Shown here one piece after another: positions 44,439-58,500 of a DNA stretch of 64,000 bases (the stretch's first letter is position 1; every line of letters begins with the position of its first letter). The notes beneath the pieces are model-generated. The model had not been told where the DNA came from and ran no database searches. It saw only the letters and a list, made by a program, of their open reading frames with translations. Both the position numbers and the translations under genes were made by a program. The stretch is taken from positions 1-64,000 of the forward strand of contig ARYC01001395.1 in the NCBI GenBank assembly GCA_000711775.1. The letters run 5' to 3'. The stretch comes from Oxytricha trifallax (lineage: Eukaryota; Ciliophora; Spirotrichea; Sporadotrichida; Oxytrichidae).

Positions 44439-44900
44439 ATGCTATGCAAAAATTGTTTCGATTTTAATTATTTTGAAAGAAATTTCAATGATGAATATAT
44501 TCATAAATTCCTTTAAAGTTACAAAGAATTAAACAATTACGTTGATTTTACAATTAAAATTAACTCTTTAGTTCAGGATTTTCAGAATGTGTTAAATATT
44601 GATTTAAATCAACAAATTAAGTAATTACAGGAACAAATTAAAATATAACTAGACGAGATAGTGTGAAACCATAATAATAAATTAAATGAAATTATAAGGG
44701 AAGAACTAAAATTTAGCAAGGAGAGCTTTTAGTTAAATTTGTAAATGAGGGGAAATATAGTGAATCTAAATGAAAATTTAGGAAGTTATGCTAGATTTTC
44801 AGATGATGAAATTTCATCATTCTTTGAAAAGCTAAAGATTGAAGAAAAAGAGCAATTATACGAGAAAGTATAAACTATTGGTAATTCCTTAAATAAATGA
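44439..44900 (+). CDS. Array-unit ORF 1: CxxC plus coiled-coil protein with an in-frame TGA
   Basis: In copy 1 the ATG at 44439 reads MLCKNCFDFNYFERNFNDEY, then heptad-rich helices (NSLVQDFQNVLNIDLNQQIK) and a TGA at 44664-44666. The same frame continues (NKLNEIIREELKFSKESF, DDEISSFFEKLKIEEKEQ) to TGA 44898-44900, 153 codons in all. Open sequence also precedes the ATG (GANVLCEVNDQEENK), so the true start may be in the preceding unit. The architecture recalls zinc-binding plus coiled-coil (B-box/TRIM-like) proteins, but the finger is incomplete here. It repeats in all nine units (next copies start about 46360, 48269, 50182, 52091, 54005, 55926, 57839, 59764), with the TGA in every copy I checked. 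Confidence 0.55.
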
Positions 44901-45057
44901 AGCATAAAACTAATGAAAATTTTATTACTGTTATATAATTGTTTTCCTTTGATATTATTTTTAAAATTGCTCTTTTTTTTATATTTTTTTATTAAGTAGT
45001 ATTTACATTATAAATATATTATTATATTGCTTTAGTTATAAAATTAGATTTTGGGAG

Positions 45058-45096
<39 letters not shown>

Positions 45097-45622
45097 AGTA
45101 AATTTAATAATTTTTAGAGTTTAAGATATCTTATTTCTAAGCCAAAATGAAATATATGAATTTCTTAAGCATACTTTTCACAAAGTTTGAGTAATATTTA
45201 GGTATGTGAATTTCTATTTTAGCTTCAATATGAATTTAATAAAAAGATAAAAGAATAACTAACAAATTTTATTAAATCTTTTTGCATTTAAAACTATATT
45301 TTTTTATTGATTTATTTTAAAAAATCTTATAGGAATAATTAAGAAATTTCAAAATGTATATATTGAATTTACATTTTTATAATTGACATTGACAAAATAA
45401 TCATAACATAAATATTAAATAAAAAGGTTTTATTGTATAATATTCATGCATTAAAATTATTTTATAATATAATAACTGTAGAGTATCAATTTGATTTTTA
45501 AAATTATTTATCTGAAAAAATTTAAACAAAGAATTTAAACATTAAAATATGCGAAGATTCAAATATAATATTTATAATATTTAATTTAAAAAAAGTTAAT
45601 AATTATAATATTAAAAATAAAA

Positions 45623-45733
45623 ATGGAATAAGATAAGTATAAATGTAACTAGTGTAATAATTAAGAGAAATATCTTTATTTCTCCCACTTGATTGGCTTT
45701 GATTTTGATGATATTAGTTATCGTTGTTAATGA
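45623..45733 (+). CDS. Array-unit ORF 2: short CxxC zinc-ribbon-like peptide
   Basis: The ATG at 45623 reads MEQDKYKCNQCNNQEKYLYF, then GFDFDDISYRC to TGA 45731-45733 (36 codons). The CNQC pair and later Cys suggest a zinc site. It could be the first exon/MDS of the gene whose coiled-coil part lies at the start of the next unit. Present in units 1-8. No promoter motif was recognised. Confidence 0.42.
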
Positions 45734-46236
45734 GTGAATTAAAAATAATTGAAGAATTCACTATTTAGAAATAAATCAAACTAGTACTTAATCATGTAGT
45801 TGTTGAGTTAGAAAACGAGGAAATTCTGGAAAAATAAGTCAGCGAGGGAACATAATATTCATAAAACGAGCCTTCTGAACATATAGAACAGAGCTGTATG
45901 TCATATATTCTCAAACGGAGTTCATAGAAATTCACAGTGAAGGGTTTAAAACGCATTCATTTGATGCTGAGCATTTTATGGTTCTCATTGTACCATTGTC
46001 ACAGCTTAACCTTACCAGAGGAATTTAGTATTTTACTATTGCTTTAATTATTTTCGACTCTCCATTTGAAGGGTGAGCTTATTTTCCATCCTGATCCTGC
46101 TTTCTCTATCTCAATCTAATGCAGGTATGTCCTAAAATTCTCAATAAGATCACCGCTACATACAGAAATCCTAAAATTTGTCACAAACTCATATCAACCT
46201 GACTACCCCCTACATATTCTCAATTGCCTGTATTGA
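45730..46236 (+). CDS. Array-unit ORF 3: 168-codon open frame (doubtful)
   Basis: The ATG at 45730 overlaps the end of ORF 2 and runs without TGA to 46234-46236. The first 60 codons (SELKIIEEFTIQKQIKLVLN, ENEEILEKQVSEGTQYSQ) look like protein. The rest is hydrophobic and less convincing, and other frames and the minus strand are also fairly open there. A GTGAGC...TGCAG stretch near 46072-46125 looks like a short intron. At the local base composition a TGA-free run of this length is only mildly unusual. It is in frame with ORF 1 of the next unit. Confidence 0.3.
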
Positions 46237-49200
46237 AGTAGATACACAGCTGTTTTAGCATCAAATCTAAGTTCTTTCTTTCTAAATTTTGATAATATTA
46301 CGAAACTATAAAATGGGGCAAATGTTTTATGTGAAGTAAACGACTAAGAAGAGAATAAAATGCTATGCAAAAATTGTTTCGATTTTAATTATTTTGAAAG
46401 AAATTTCAATGATGAATATATTCATAAATTCCTTTAAAGTTACAAAGAATTAAACAATTACGTTGATTTTACAATTAAAATTAACTCTTTAGTTCAGGAT
46501 TTTCAGAATGTGTTAAATATTGATTTAAATCAACAAATTAAGTAATTACAGGAACAAATTAAAATATAACTAGACGAGATAGTGTGAAACCATAATAATA
46601 AATTAAATGAAATTATAAGGGAAGAACTAAAATTTAGCAAGGAGAGCTTTTAGTTAAATTTGTAAATGAGGGGAAATATAGTGAATCTAAATGAAAATTT
46701 AGGAAGTTATGCTAGATTTTCAGATGATGAAATTTCATCATTCTTTGAAAAGCTAAAGATTGAAGAAAAAGAGCAATTATACGAGAAAGTATAAACTATT
46801 GGTAATTCCTTAAATAAATGAAGCATAAAACTAATGAAAATTTTATTACTGTTATATAATTGTTTTCCTTTGATATTATTTTTAAAATTGCTCTTTTTTT
46901 TATATTTTTTTATTAAGTAGTATTTACATTATAAATATATTATTATATTGCTTTAGTTATAAAATTAGATTTTGGGAGTATTTATATATATATATATATA
47001 TATTGAGTAAATTTAATAATTTTTAGAGTTTAAGATATCTTATTTCTAAGCCAAAATGAAATATATGAATTTCTTAAGCATACTTTTCACAAAGTTTGAG
47101 TAATATTTAGGTATGTGAATTTCTATTTTAGCTTCAATATGAATTTAATAAAAAGATAAAAGAATAACTAACAAATTTTATTAAATCTTTTTGCATTTAA
47201 AACTATATTTTTTTATTGATTTATTTTAAAAAATCTTATAGGAATAATTAAGAAATTTCAAAATGTATATATTGAATTTACATTTTTATAATTGACATTG
47301 ACAAAATAATCATAACATAAATATTAAATAAAAAGGTTTTATTGTATAATATTCATGCATTAAAATTATTTTATAATATAATAACTGTAGAGTATCAATT
47401 TGATTTTTAAAATTATTTATCTGAAAAAATTTAAACAAAGAATTTAAACATTAAAATATGCGAAGATTCAAATATAATATTTATAATATTTAATTTAAAA
47501 AAAGTTAATAATTATAATATTAAAAATAAAAATGGAATAAGATAAGTATAAATGTAACTAGTGTAATAATTAAGAGAAATATCTTTATTTCTCCCACTTG
47601 ATTGGCTTTGATTTTGATGATATTAGTTATCGTTGTTAATGAGTGAATTAAAAATAATTGAAGAATTCACTATTTAGAAATAAATCAAACTAGTACTTAA
47701 TCATGTAGTTGTTGAGTTAGAAAACGAGGAAATTCTGGAAAAATAAGTCAGCGAGGGAACATAATATTCATAAAACGAGCCTTCTGAACATATAGAACAG
47801 AGCTGTATGTCATATATTCTCAAACGGAGTTCATAGAAATTCACAGTGAAGGGTTTAAAACGCATTCATTTGATGCTGAGCATTTTATGGTTCTCATTGT
47901 ACCATTGTCACAGCTTAACCTTACCAGAGGAATTTAGTATTTTACTATTGCTTTAATTATTTTCGACTCTCCATTTGAAGGGTGAGCTTATTTTCCATCC
48001 TGATCCTGCTTTCTCTATCTCAATCTAATGCAGGTATGTCCTAAAATTCTCAATAAGATCACCGCTACATACAGAAATCCTAAAATTTGTCACAAACTCA
48101 TATCAACCTGACTACCCCCTACATATTCTCAATTGCCTGTATTGAAGTAGATACACAGCTGTTTTAGCATCAAATCTAAGTTCTTTCTTTCTAAATTTTG
48201 ATAATATTACGAAACTATAAAATGGGGCAAATGTTTTATGTGAAGTAAACGACTAAGAAGAGAATAAAATGCTATGCAAAAATTGTTTCGATTTTAATTA
48301 TTTTGAAAGAAATTTCAATGATGAATATATTCATAAATTCCTTTAAAGTTACAAAGAATTAAACAATTACGTTGATTTTACAATTAAAATTAACTCTTTA
48401 GTTCAGGATTTTCAGAATGTGTTAAATATTGATTTAAATCAACAAATTAAGTAATTACAGGAACAAATTAAAATATAACTAGACGAGATAGTGTGAAACC
48501 ATAATAATAAATTAAATGAAATTATAAGGGAAGAACTAAAATTTAGCAAGGAGAGCTTTTAGTTAAATTTGTAAATGAGGGGAAATATAGTGAATCTAAA
48601 TGAAAATTTAGGAAGTTATGCTAGATTTTCAGATGATGAAATTTCATCATTCTTTGAAAAGCTAAAGATTGAAGAAAAAGAGCAATTATACGAGAAAGTA
48701 TAAACTATTGGTAATTCCTTAAATAAATGAAGCATAAAACTAATGAAAATTTTATTACTGTTATATAATTGTTTTCCTTTGATATTATTTTTAAAATTGC
48801 TCTTTTTTTTATATTTTTTTATTAAGTAGTATTTACATTATAAATATATTATTATATTGCTTTAGTTATAAAATTAGATTTTGGGAGTATTTATATATAT
48901 ATATATATATATATATTGAGTAAATTTAATAATTTTTAGAGTTTAAGATATCTTATTTCTAAGCCAAAATGAAATATATGAATTTCTTAAGCATACTTTT
49001 CACAAAGTTTGAGTAATATTTAGGTATGTGAATTTCTATTTTAGCTTCAATATGAATTTAATAAAAAGATAAAAGAATAACTAACAAATTTTATTAAATC
49101 TTTTTGCATTTAAAACTATATTTTTTTATTGATTTATTTTAAAAAATCTTATAGGAATAATTAAGAAATTTCAAAATGTATATATTGAATTTACATTTTT

Positions 49201-52200
49201 ATAATTGACATTGACAAAATAATCATAACATAAATATTAAATAAAAAGGTTTTATTGTATAATATTCATGCATTAAAATTATTTTATAATATAATAACTG
49301 TAGAGTATCAATTTGATTTTTAAAATTATTTATCTGAAAAAATTTAAACAAAGAATTTAAACATTAAAATATGCGAAGATTCAAATATAATATTTATAAT
49401 ATTTAATTTAAAAAAAGTTAATAATTATAATATTAAAAATAAAAATGGAATAAGATAAGTATAAATGTAACTAGTGTAATAATTAAGAGAAATATCTTTA
49501 TTTCTCCCACTTGATTGGCTTTGATTTTGATGATATTAGTTATCGTTGTTAATGAGTGAATTAAAAATAATTGAAGAATTCACTATTTAGAAATAAATCA
49601 AACTAGTACTTAATCATGTAGTTGTTGAGTTAGAAAACGAGGAAATTCTGGAAAAATAAGTCAGCGAGGGAACATAATATTCATAAAACGAGCCTTCTGA
49701 ACATATAGAACAGAGCTGTATGTCATATATTCTCAAACGGAGTTCATAGAAATTCACAGTGAAGGGTTTAAAACGCATTCATTTGATGCTGAGCATTTTA
49801 TGGTTCTCATTGTACCATTGTCACAGCTTAACCTTACCAGAGGAATTTAGTATTTTACTATTGCTTTAATTATTTTCGACTCTCCATTTGAAGGGTGAGC
49901 TTATTTTCCATCCTGATCCTGCTTTCTCTATCTCAATCTAATGCAGGTATGTCCTAAAATTCTCAATAAGATCACCGCTACATACAGAAATCCTAAAATT
50001 TGTCACAAACTCATATCAACCTGACTACCCCCTACATATTCTCAATTGCCTGTATTGAAGTAGATACACAGCTGTTTTAGCATCAAATCTAAGTTCTTTC
50101 TTTCTAAATTTTGATAATATTACGAAACTATAAAATGGGGCAAATGTTTTATGTGAAGTAAACGACTAAGAAGAGAATAAAATGCTATGCAAAAATTGTT
50201 TCGATTTTAATTATTTTGAAAGAAATTTCAATGATGAATATATTCATAAATTCCTTTAAAGTTACAAAGAATTAAACAATTACGTTGATTTTACAATTAA
50301 AATTAACTCTTTAGTTCAGGATTTTCAGAATGTGTTAAATATTGATTTAAATCAACAAATTAAGTAATTACAGGAACAAATTAAAATATAACTAGACGAG
50401 ATAGTGTGAAACCATAATAATAAATTAAATGAAATTATAAGGGAAGAACTAAAATTTAGCAAGGAGAGCTTTTAGTTAAATTTGTAAATGAGGGGAAATA
50501 TAGTGAATCTAAATGAAAATTTAGGAAGTTATGCTAGATTTTCAGATGATGAAATTTCATCATTCTTTGAAAAGCTAAAGATTGAAGAAAAAGAGCAATT
50601 ATACGAGAAAGTATAAACTATTGGTAATTCCTTAAATAAATGAAGCATAAAACTAATGAAAATTTTATTACTGTTATATAATTGTTTTCCTTTGATATTA
50701 TTTTTAAAATTGCTCTTTTTTTTATATTTTTTTATTAAGTAGTATTTACATTATAAATATATTATTATATTGCTTTAGTTATAAAATTAGATTTTGGGAG
50801 TATTTATATATATATATATATATATTGAGTAAATTTAATAATTTTTAGAGTTTAAGATATCTTATTTCTAAGCCAAAATGAAATATATGAATTTCTTAAG
50901 CATACTTTTCACAAAGTTTGAGTAATATTTAGGTATGTGAATTTCTATTTTAGCTTCAATATGAATTTAATAAAAAGATAAAAGAATAACTAACAAATTT
51001 TATTAAATCTTTTTGCATTTAAAACTATATTTTTTTATTGATTTATTTTAAAAAATCTTATAGGAATAATTAAGAAATTTCAAAATGTATATATTGAATT
51101 TACATTTTTATAATTGACATTGACAAAATAATCATAACATAAATATTAAATAAAAAGGTTTTATTGTATAATATTCATGCATTAAAATTATTTTATAATA
51201 TAATAACTGTAGAGTATCAATTTGATTTTTAAAATTATTTATCTGAAAAAATTTAAACAAAGAATTTAAACATTAAAATATGCGAAGATTCAAATATAAT
51301 ATTTATAATATTTAATTTAAAAAAAGTTAATAATTATAATATTAAAAATAAAAATGGAATAAGATAAGTATAAATGTAACTAGTGTAATAATTAAGAGAA
51401 ATATCTTTATTTCTCCCACTTGATTGGCTTTGATTTTGATGATATTAGTTATCGTTGTTAATGAGTGAATTAAAAATAATTGAAGAATTCACTATTTAGA
51501 AATAAATCAAACTAGTACTTAATCATGTAGTTGTTGAGTTAGAAAACGAGGAAATTCTGGAAAAATAAGTCAGCGAGGGAACATAATATTCATAAAACGA
51601 GCCTTCTGAACATATAGAACAGAGCTGTATGTCATATATTCTCAAACGGAGTTCATAGAAATTCACAGTGAAGGGTTTAAAACGCATTCATTTGATGCTG
51701 AGCATTTTATGGTTCTCATTGTACCATTGTCACAGCTTAACCTTACCAGAGGAATTTAGTATTTTACTATTGCTTTAATTATTTTCGACTCTCCATTTGA
51801 AGGGTGAGCTTATTTTCCATCCTGATCCTGCTTTCTCTATCTCAATCTAATGCAGGTATGTCCTAAAATTCTCAATAAGATCACCGCTACATACAGAAAT
51901 CCTAAAATTTGTCACAAACTCATATCAACCTGACTACCCCCTACATATTCTCAATTGCCTGTATTGAAGTAGATACACAGCTGTTTTAGCATCAAATCTA
52001 AGTTCTTTCTTTCTAAATTTTGATAATATTACGAAACTATAAAATGGGGCAAATGTTTTATGTGAAGTAAACGACTAAGAAGAGAATAAAATGCTATGCA
52101 AAAATTGTTTCGATTTTAATTATTTTGAAAGAAATTTCAATGATGAATATATTCATAAATTCCTTTAAAGTTACAAAGAATTAAACAATTACGTTGATTT

Positions 52201-54623
52201 TACAATTAAAATTAACTCTTTAGTTCAGGATTTTCAGAATGTGTTAAATATTGATTTAAATCAACAAATTAAGTAATTACAGGAACAAATTAAAATATAA
52301 CTAGACGAGATAGTGTGAAACCATAATAATAAATTAAATGAAATTATAAGGGAAGAACTAAAATTTAGCAAGGAGAGCTTTTAGTTAAATTTGTAAATGA
52401 GGGGAAATATAGTGAATCTAAATGAAAATTTAGGAAGTTATGCTAGATTTTCAGATGATGAAATTTCATCATTCTTTGAAAAGCTAAAGATTGAAGAAAA
52501 AGAGCAATTATACGAGAAAGTATAAACTATTGGTAATTCCTTAAATAAATGAAGCATAAAACTAATGAAAATTTTATTACTGTTATATAATTGTTTTCCT
52601 TTGATATTATTTTTAAAATTGCTCTTTTTTTTATATTTTTTTATTAAGTAGTATTTACATTATAAATATATTATTATATTGCTTTAGTTATAAAATTAGA
52701 TTTTGGGAGTATTTATATTATATATATATATATATATATTGAGTAAATTTAATAATTTTTAGAGTTTAAGATATCTTATTTCTAAGCCAAAATGAAATAT
52801 ATGAATTTCTTAAGCATACTTTTCACAAAGTTTGAGTAATATTTAGGTATGTGAATTTCTATTTTAGCTTCAATATGAATTTAATAAAAAGATAAAAGAA
52901 TAACTAACAAATTTTATTAAATCTTTTTGCATTTAAAACTATATTTTTTTATTGATTTATTTTAAAAAATCTTATAGGAATAATTAAGAAATTTCAAAAT
53001 GTATATATTGAATTTACATTTTTATAATTGACATTGACAAAATAATCATAACATAAATATTAAATAAAAAGGTTTTATTGTATAATATTCATGCATTAAA
53101 ATTATTTTATAATATAATAACTGTAGAGTATCAATTTGATTTTTAAAATTATTTATCTGAAAAAATTTAAACAAAGAATTTAAACATTAAAATATGCGAA
53201 GATTCAAATATAATATTTATAATATTTAATTTAAAAAAAGTTAATAATTATAATATTAAAAATAAAAATGGAATAAGATAAGTATAAATGTAACTAGTGT
53301 AATAATTAAGAGAAATATCTTTATTTCTCCCACTTGATTGGCTTTGATTTTGATGATATTAGTTATCGTTGTTAATGAGTGAATTAAAAATAATTGAAGA
53401 ATTCACTATTTAGAAATAAATCAAACTAGTACTTAATCATGTAGTTGTTGAGTTAGAAAACGAGGAAATTCTGGAAAAATAAGTCAGCGAGGGAACATAA
53501 TATTCATAAAACGAGCCTTCTGAACATATAGAACAGAGCTGTATGTCATATATTCTCAAACGGAGTTCATAGAAATTCACAGTGAAGGGTTTAAAACGCA
53601 TTCATTTGATGCTGAGCATTTTATGGTTCTCATTGTACCATTGTCACAGCTTAACCTTACCAGAGGAATTTAGTATTTTACTATTGCTTTAATTATTTTC
53701 GACTCTCCATTTGAAGGGTGAGCTTATTTTCCATCCTGATCCTGCTTTCTCTATCTCAATCTAATGCAGGTATGTCCTAAAATTCTCAATAAGATCACCG
53801 CTACATACAGAAATCCTAAAATTTGTCACAAACTCATATCAACCTGACTACCCCCTACATATTCTCAATTGCCTGTATTGAAGTAGATACACAGCTGTTT
53901 TAGCATCAAATCTAAGTTCTTTCTTTCTAAATTTTGATAATATTACGAAACTATAAAATGGGGCAAATGTTTTATGTGAAGTAAACGACTAAGAAGAGAA
54001 TAAAATGCTATGCAAAAATTGTTTCGATTTTAATTATTTTGAAAGAAATTTCAATGATGAATATATTCATAAATTCCTTTAAAGTTACAAAGAATTAAAC
54101 AATTACGTTGATTTTACAATTAAAATTAACTCTTTAGTTCAGGATTTTCAGAATGTGTTAAATATTGATTTAAATCAACAAATTAAGTAATTACAGGAAC
54201 AAATTAAAATATAACTAGACGAGATAGTGTGAAACCATAATAATAAATTAAATGAAATTATAAGGGAAGAACTAAAATTTAGCAAGGAGAGCTTTTAGTT
54301 AAATTTGTAAATGAGGGGAAATATAGTGAATCTAAATGAAAATTTAGGAAGTTATGCTAGATTTTCAGATGATGAAATTTCATCATTCTTTGAAAAGCTA
54401 AAGATTGAAGAAAAAGAGCAATTATACGAGAAAGTATAAACTATTGGTAATTCCTTAAATAAATGAAGCATAAAACTAATGAAAATTTTATTACTGTTAT
54501 ATAATTGTTTTCCTTTGATATTATTTTTAAAATTGCTCTTTTTTTTATATTTTTTTATTAAGTAGTATTTACATTATAAATATATTATTATATTGCTTTA
54601 GTTATAAAATTAGATTTTGGGAG

Positions 54624-54662
<39 letters not shown>

Positions 54663-57600
54663 AGTAAATTTAATAATTTTTAGAGTTTAAGATATCTTAT
54701 TTCTAAGCCAAAATGAAATATATGAATTTCTTAAGCATACTTTTCACAAAGTTTGAGTAATATTTAGGTATGTGAATTTCTATTTTAGCTTCAATATGAA
54801 TTTAATAAAAAGATAAAAGAATAACTAACAAATTTTATTAAATCTTTTTGCATTTAAAACTATATTTTTTTATTGATTTATTTTAAAAAATCTTATAGGA
54901 ATAATTAAGAAATTTCAAAATGTATATATTGAATTTACATTTTTATAATTGACATTGACAAAATAATCATAACATAAATATTAAATAAAAAGGTTTTATT
55001 GTATAATATTCATGCATTAAAATTATTTTATAATATAATAACTGTAGAGTATCAATTTGATTTTTAAAATTATTTATCTGAAAAAATTTAAACAAAGAAT
55101 TTAAACATTAAAATATGCGAAGATTCAAATATAATATTTATAATATTTAATTTAAAAAAAGTTAATAATTATAATATTAAAAATAAAAATGGAATAAGAT
55201 AAGTATAAATGTAACTAGTGTAATAATTAAGAGAAATATCTTTATTTCTCCCACTTGATTGGCTTTGATTTTGATGATATTAGTTATCGTTGTTAATGAG
55301 TGAATTAAAAATAATTGAAGAATTCACTATTTAGAAATAAATCAAACTAGTACTTAATCATGTAGTTGTTGAGTTAGAAAACGAGGAAATTCTGGAAAAA
55401 TAAGTCAGCGAGGGAACATAATATTCATAAAACGAGCCTTCTGAACATATAGAACAGAGCTGTATGTCATATATTCTCAAACGGAGTTCATAGAAATTCA
55501 CAGTGAAGGGTTTAAAACGCATTCATTTGATGCTGAGCATTTTATGGTTCTCATTGTACCATTGTCACAGCTTAACCTTACCAGAGGAATTTAGTATTTT
55601 ACTATTGCTTTAATTATTTTCGACTCTCCATTTGAAGGGTGAGCTTATTTTCCATCCTGATCCTGCTTTCTCTATCTCAATCTAATGCAGGTATGTCCTA
55701 AAATTCTCAATAAGATCACCGCTACATACAGAAATCCTAAAATTTGTCACAAACTCATATCAACCTGACTACCCCCTACATATTCTCAATTGCCTGTATT
55801 GAAGTAGATACACAGCTGTTTTAGCATCAAATCTAAGTTCTTTCTTTCTAAATTTTGATAATATTACGAAACTATAAAATGGGGCAAATGTTTTATGTGA
55901 AGTAAACGACTAAGAAGAGAATAAAATGCTATGCAAAAATTGTTTCGATTTTAATTATTTTGAAAGAAATTTCAATGATGAATATATTCATAAATTCCTT
56001 TAAAGTTACAAAGAATTAAACAATTACGTTGATTTTACAATTAAAATTAACTCTTTAGTTCAGGATTTTCAGAATGTGTTAAATATTGATTTAAATCAAC
56101 AAATTAAGTAATTACAGGAACAAATTAAAATATAACTAGACGAGATAGTGTGAAACCATAATAATAAATTAAATGAAATTATAAGGGAAGAACTAAAATT
56201 TAGCAAGGAGAGCTTTTAGTTAAATTTGTAAATGAGGGGAAATATAGTGAATCTAAATGAAAATTTAGGAAGTTATGCTAGATTTTCAGATGATGAAATT
56301 TCATCATTCTTTGAAAAGCTAAAGATTGAAGAAAAAGAGCAATTATACGAGAAAGTATAAACTATTGGTAATTCCTTAAATAAATGAAGCATAAAACTAA
56401 TGAAAATTTTATTACTGTTATATAATTGTTTTCCTTTGATATTATTTTTAAAATTGCTCTTTTTTTTATATTTTTTTATTAAGTAGTATTTACATTATAA
56501 ATATATTATTATATTGCTTTAGTTATAAAATTAGATTTTGGGAGTATTTATATATATATATATATATATATATTGAGTAAATTTAATAATTTTTAGAGTT
56601 TAAGATATCTTATTTCTAAGCCAAAATGAAATATATGAATTTCTTAAGCATACTTTTCACAAAGTTTGAGTAATATTTAGGTATGTGAATTTCTATTTTA
56701 GCTTCAATATGAATTTAATAAAAAGATAAAAGAATAACTAACAAATTTTATTAAATCTTTTTGCATTTAAAACTATATTTTTTTATTGATTTATTTTAAA
56801 AAATCTTATAGGAATAATTAAGAAATTTCAAAATGTATATATTGAATTTACATTTTTATAATTGACATTGACAAAATAATCATAACATAAATATTAAATA
56901 AAAAGGTTTTATTGTATAATATTCATGCATTAAAATTATTTTATAATATAATAACTGTAGAGTATCAATTTGATTTTTAAAATTATTTATCTGAAAAAAT
57001 TTAAACAAAGAATTTAAACATTAAAATATGCGAAGATTCAAATATAATATTTATAATATTTAATTTAAAAAAAGTTAATAATTATAATATTAAAAATAAA
57101 AATGGAATAAGATAAGTATAAATGTAACTAGTGTAATAATTAAGAGAAATATCTTTATTTCTCCCACTTGATTGGCTTTGATTTTGATGATATTAGTTAT
57201 CGTTGTTAATGAGTGAATTAAAAATAATTGAAGAATTCACTATTTAGAAATAAATCAAACTAGTACTTAATCATGTAGTTGTTGAGTTAGAAAACGAGGA
57301 AATTCTGGAAAAATAAGTCAGCGAGGGAACATAATATTCATAAAACGAGCCTTCTGAACATATAGAACAGAGCTGTATGTCATATATTCTCAAACGGAGT
57401 TCATAGAAATTCACAGTGAAGGGTTTAAAACGCATTCATTTGATGCTGAGCATTTTATGGTTCTCATTGTACCATTGTCACAGCTTAACCTTACCAGAGG
57501 AATTTAGTATTTTACTATTGCTTTAATTATTTTCGACTCTCCATTTGAAGGGTGAGCTTATTTTCCATCCTGATCCTGCTTTCTCTATCTCAATCTAATG

Positions 57601-58457
57601 CAGGTATGTCCTAAAATTCTCAATAAGATCACCGCTACATACAGAAATCCTAAAATTTGTCACAAACTCATATCAACCTGACTACCCCCTACATATTCTC
57701 AATTGCCTGTATTGAAGTAGATACACAGCTGTTTTAGCATCAAATCTAAGTTCTTTCTTTCTAAATTTTGATAATATTACGAAACTATAAAATGGGGCAA
57801 ATGTTTTATGTGAAGTAAACGACTAAGAAGAGAATAAAATGCTATGCAAAAATTGTTTCGATTTTAATTATTTTGAAAGAAATTTCAATGATGAATATAT
57901 TCATAAATTCCTTTAAAGTTACAAAGAATTAAACAATTACGTTGATTTTACAATTAAAATTAACTCTTTAGTTCAGGATTTTCAGAATGTGTTAAATATT
58001 GATTTAAATCAACAAATTAAGTAATTACAGGAACAAATTAAAATATAACTAGACGAGATAGTGTGAAACCATAATAATAAATTAAATGAAATTATAAGGG
58101 AAGAACTAAAATTTAGCAAGGAGAGCTTTTAGTTAAATTTGTAAATGAGGGGAAATATAGTGAATCTAAATGAAAATTTAGGAAGTTATGCTAGATTTTC
58201 AGATGATGAAATTTCATCATTCTTTGAAAAGCTAAAGATTGAAGAAAAAGAGCAATTATACGAGAAAGTATAAACTATTGGTAATTCCTTAAATAAATGA
58301 AGCATAAAACTAATGAAAATTTTATTACTGTTATATAATTGTTTTCCTTTGATATTATTTTTAAAATTGCTCTTTTTTTTATATTTTTTTATTAAGTAGT
58401 ATTTACATTATAAATATATTATTATATTGCTTTAGTTATAAAATTAGATTTTGGGAG

Positions 58458-58500
<43 letters not shown>

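Noticed and set aside
45060..45094. (TA)n tract as a regulatory or origin element
   Set aside because: It behaves as a simple microsatellite that varies in length between units; nothing else supports a function.
44439..46236. TGA reassigned as a sense codon in this organism
   Set aside because: EXO1 and OSCA/TMEM63 resolve with no internal TGA and end on TGA. In-frame TGAs appear only in the array, in transposons and in one doubtful motif gene.
45790..46290. Minus-strand frame in the array unit with protein-like stretches
   Set aside because: It has three TGAs in about 165 codons, which is what the local base composition predicts by chance when only TGA is a stop. The region is less AT-rich, so any frame looks protein-like.
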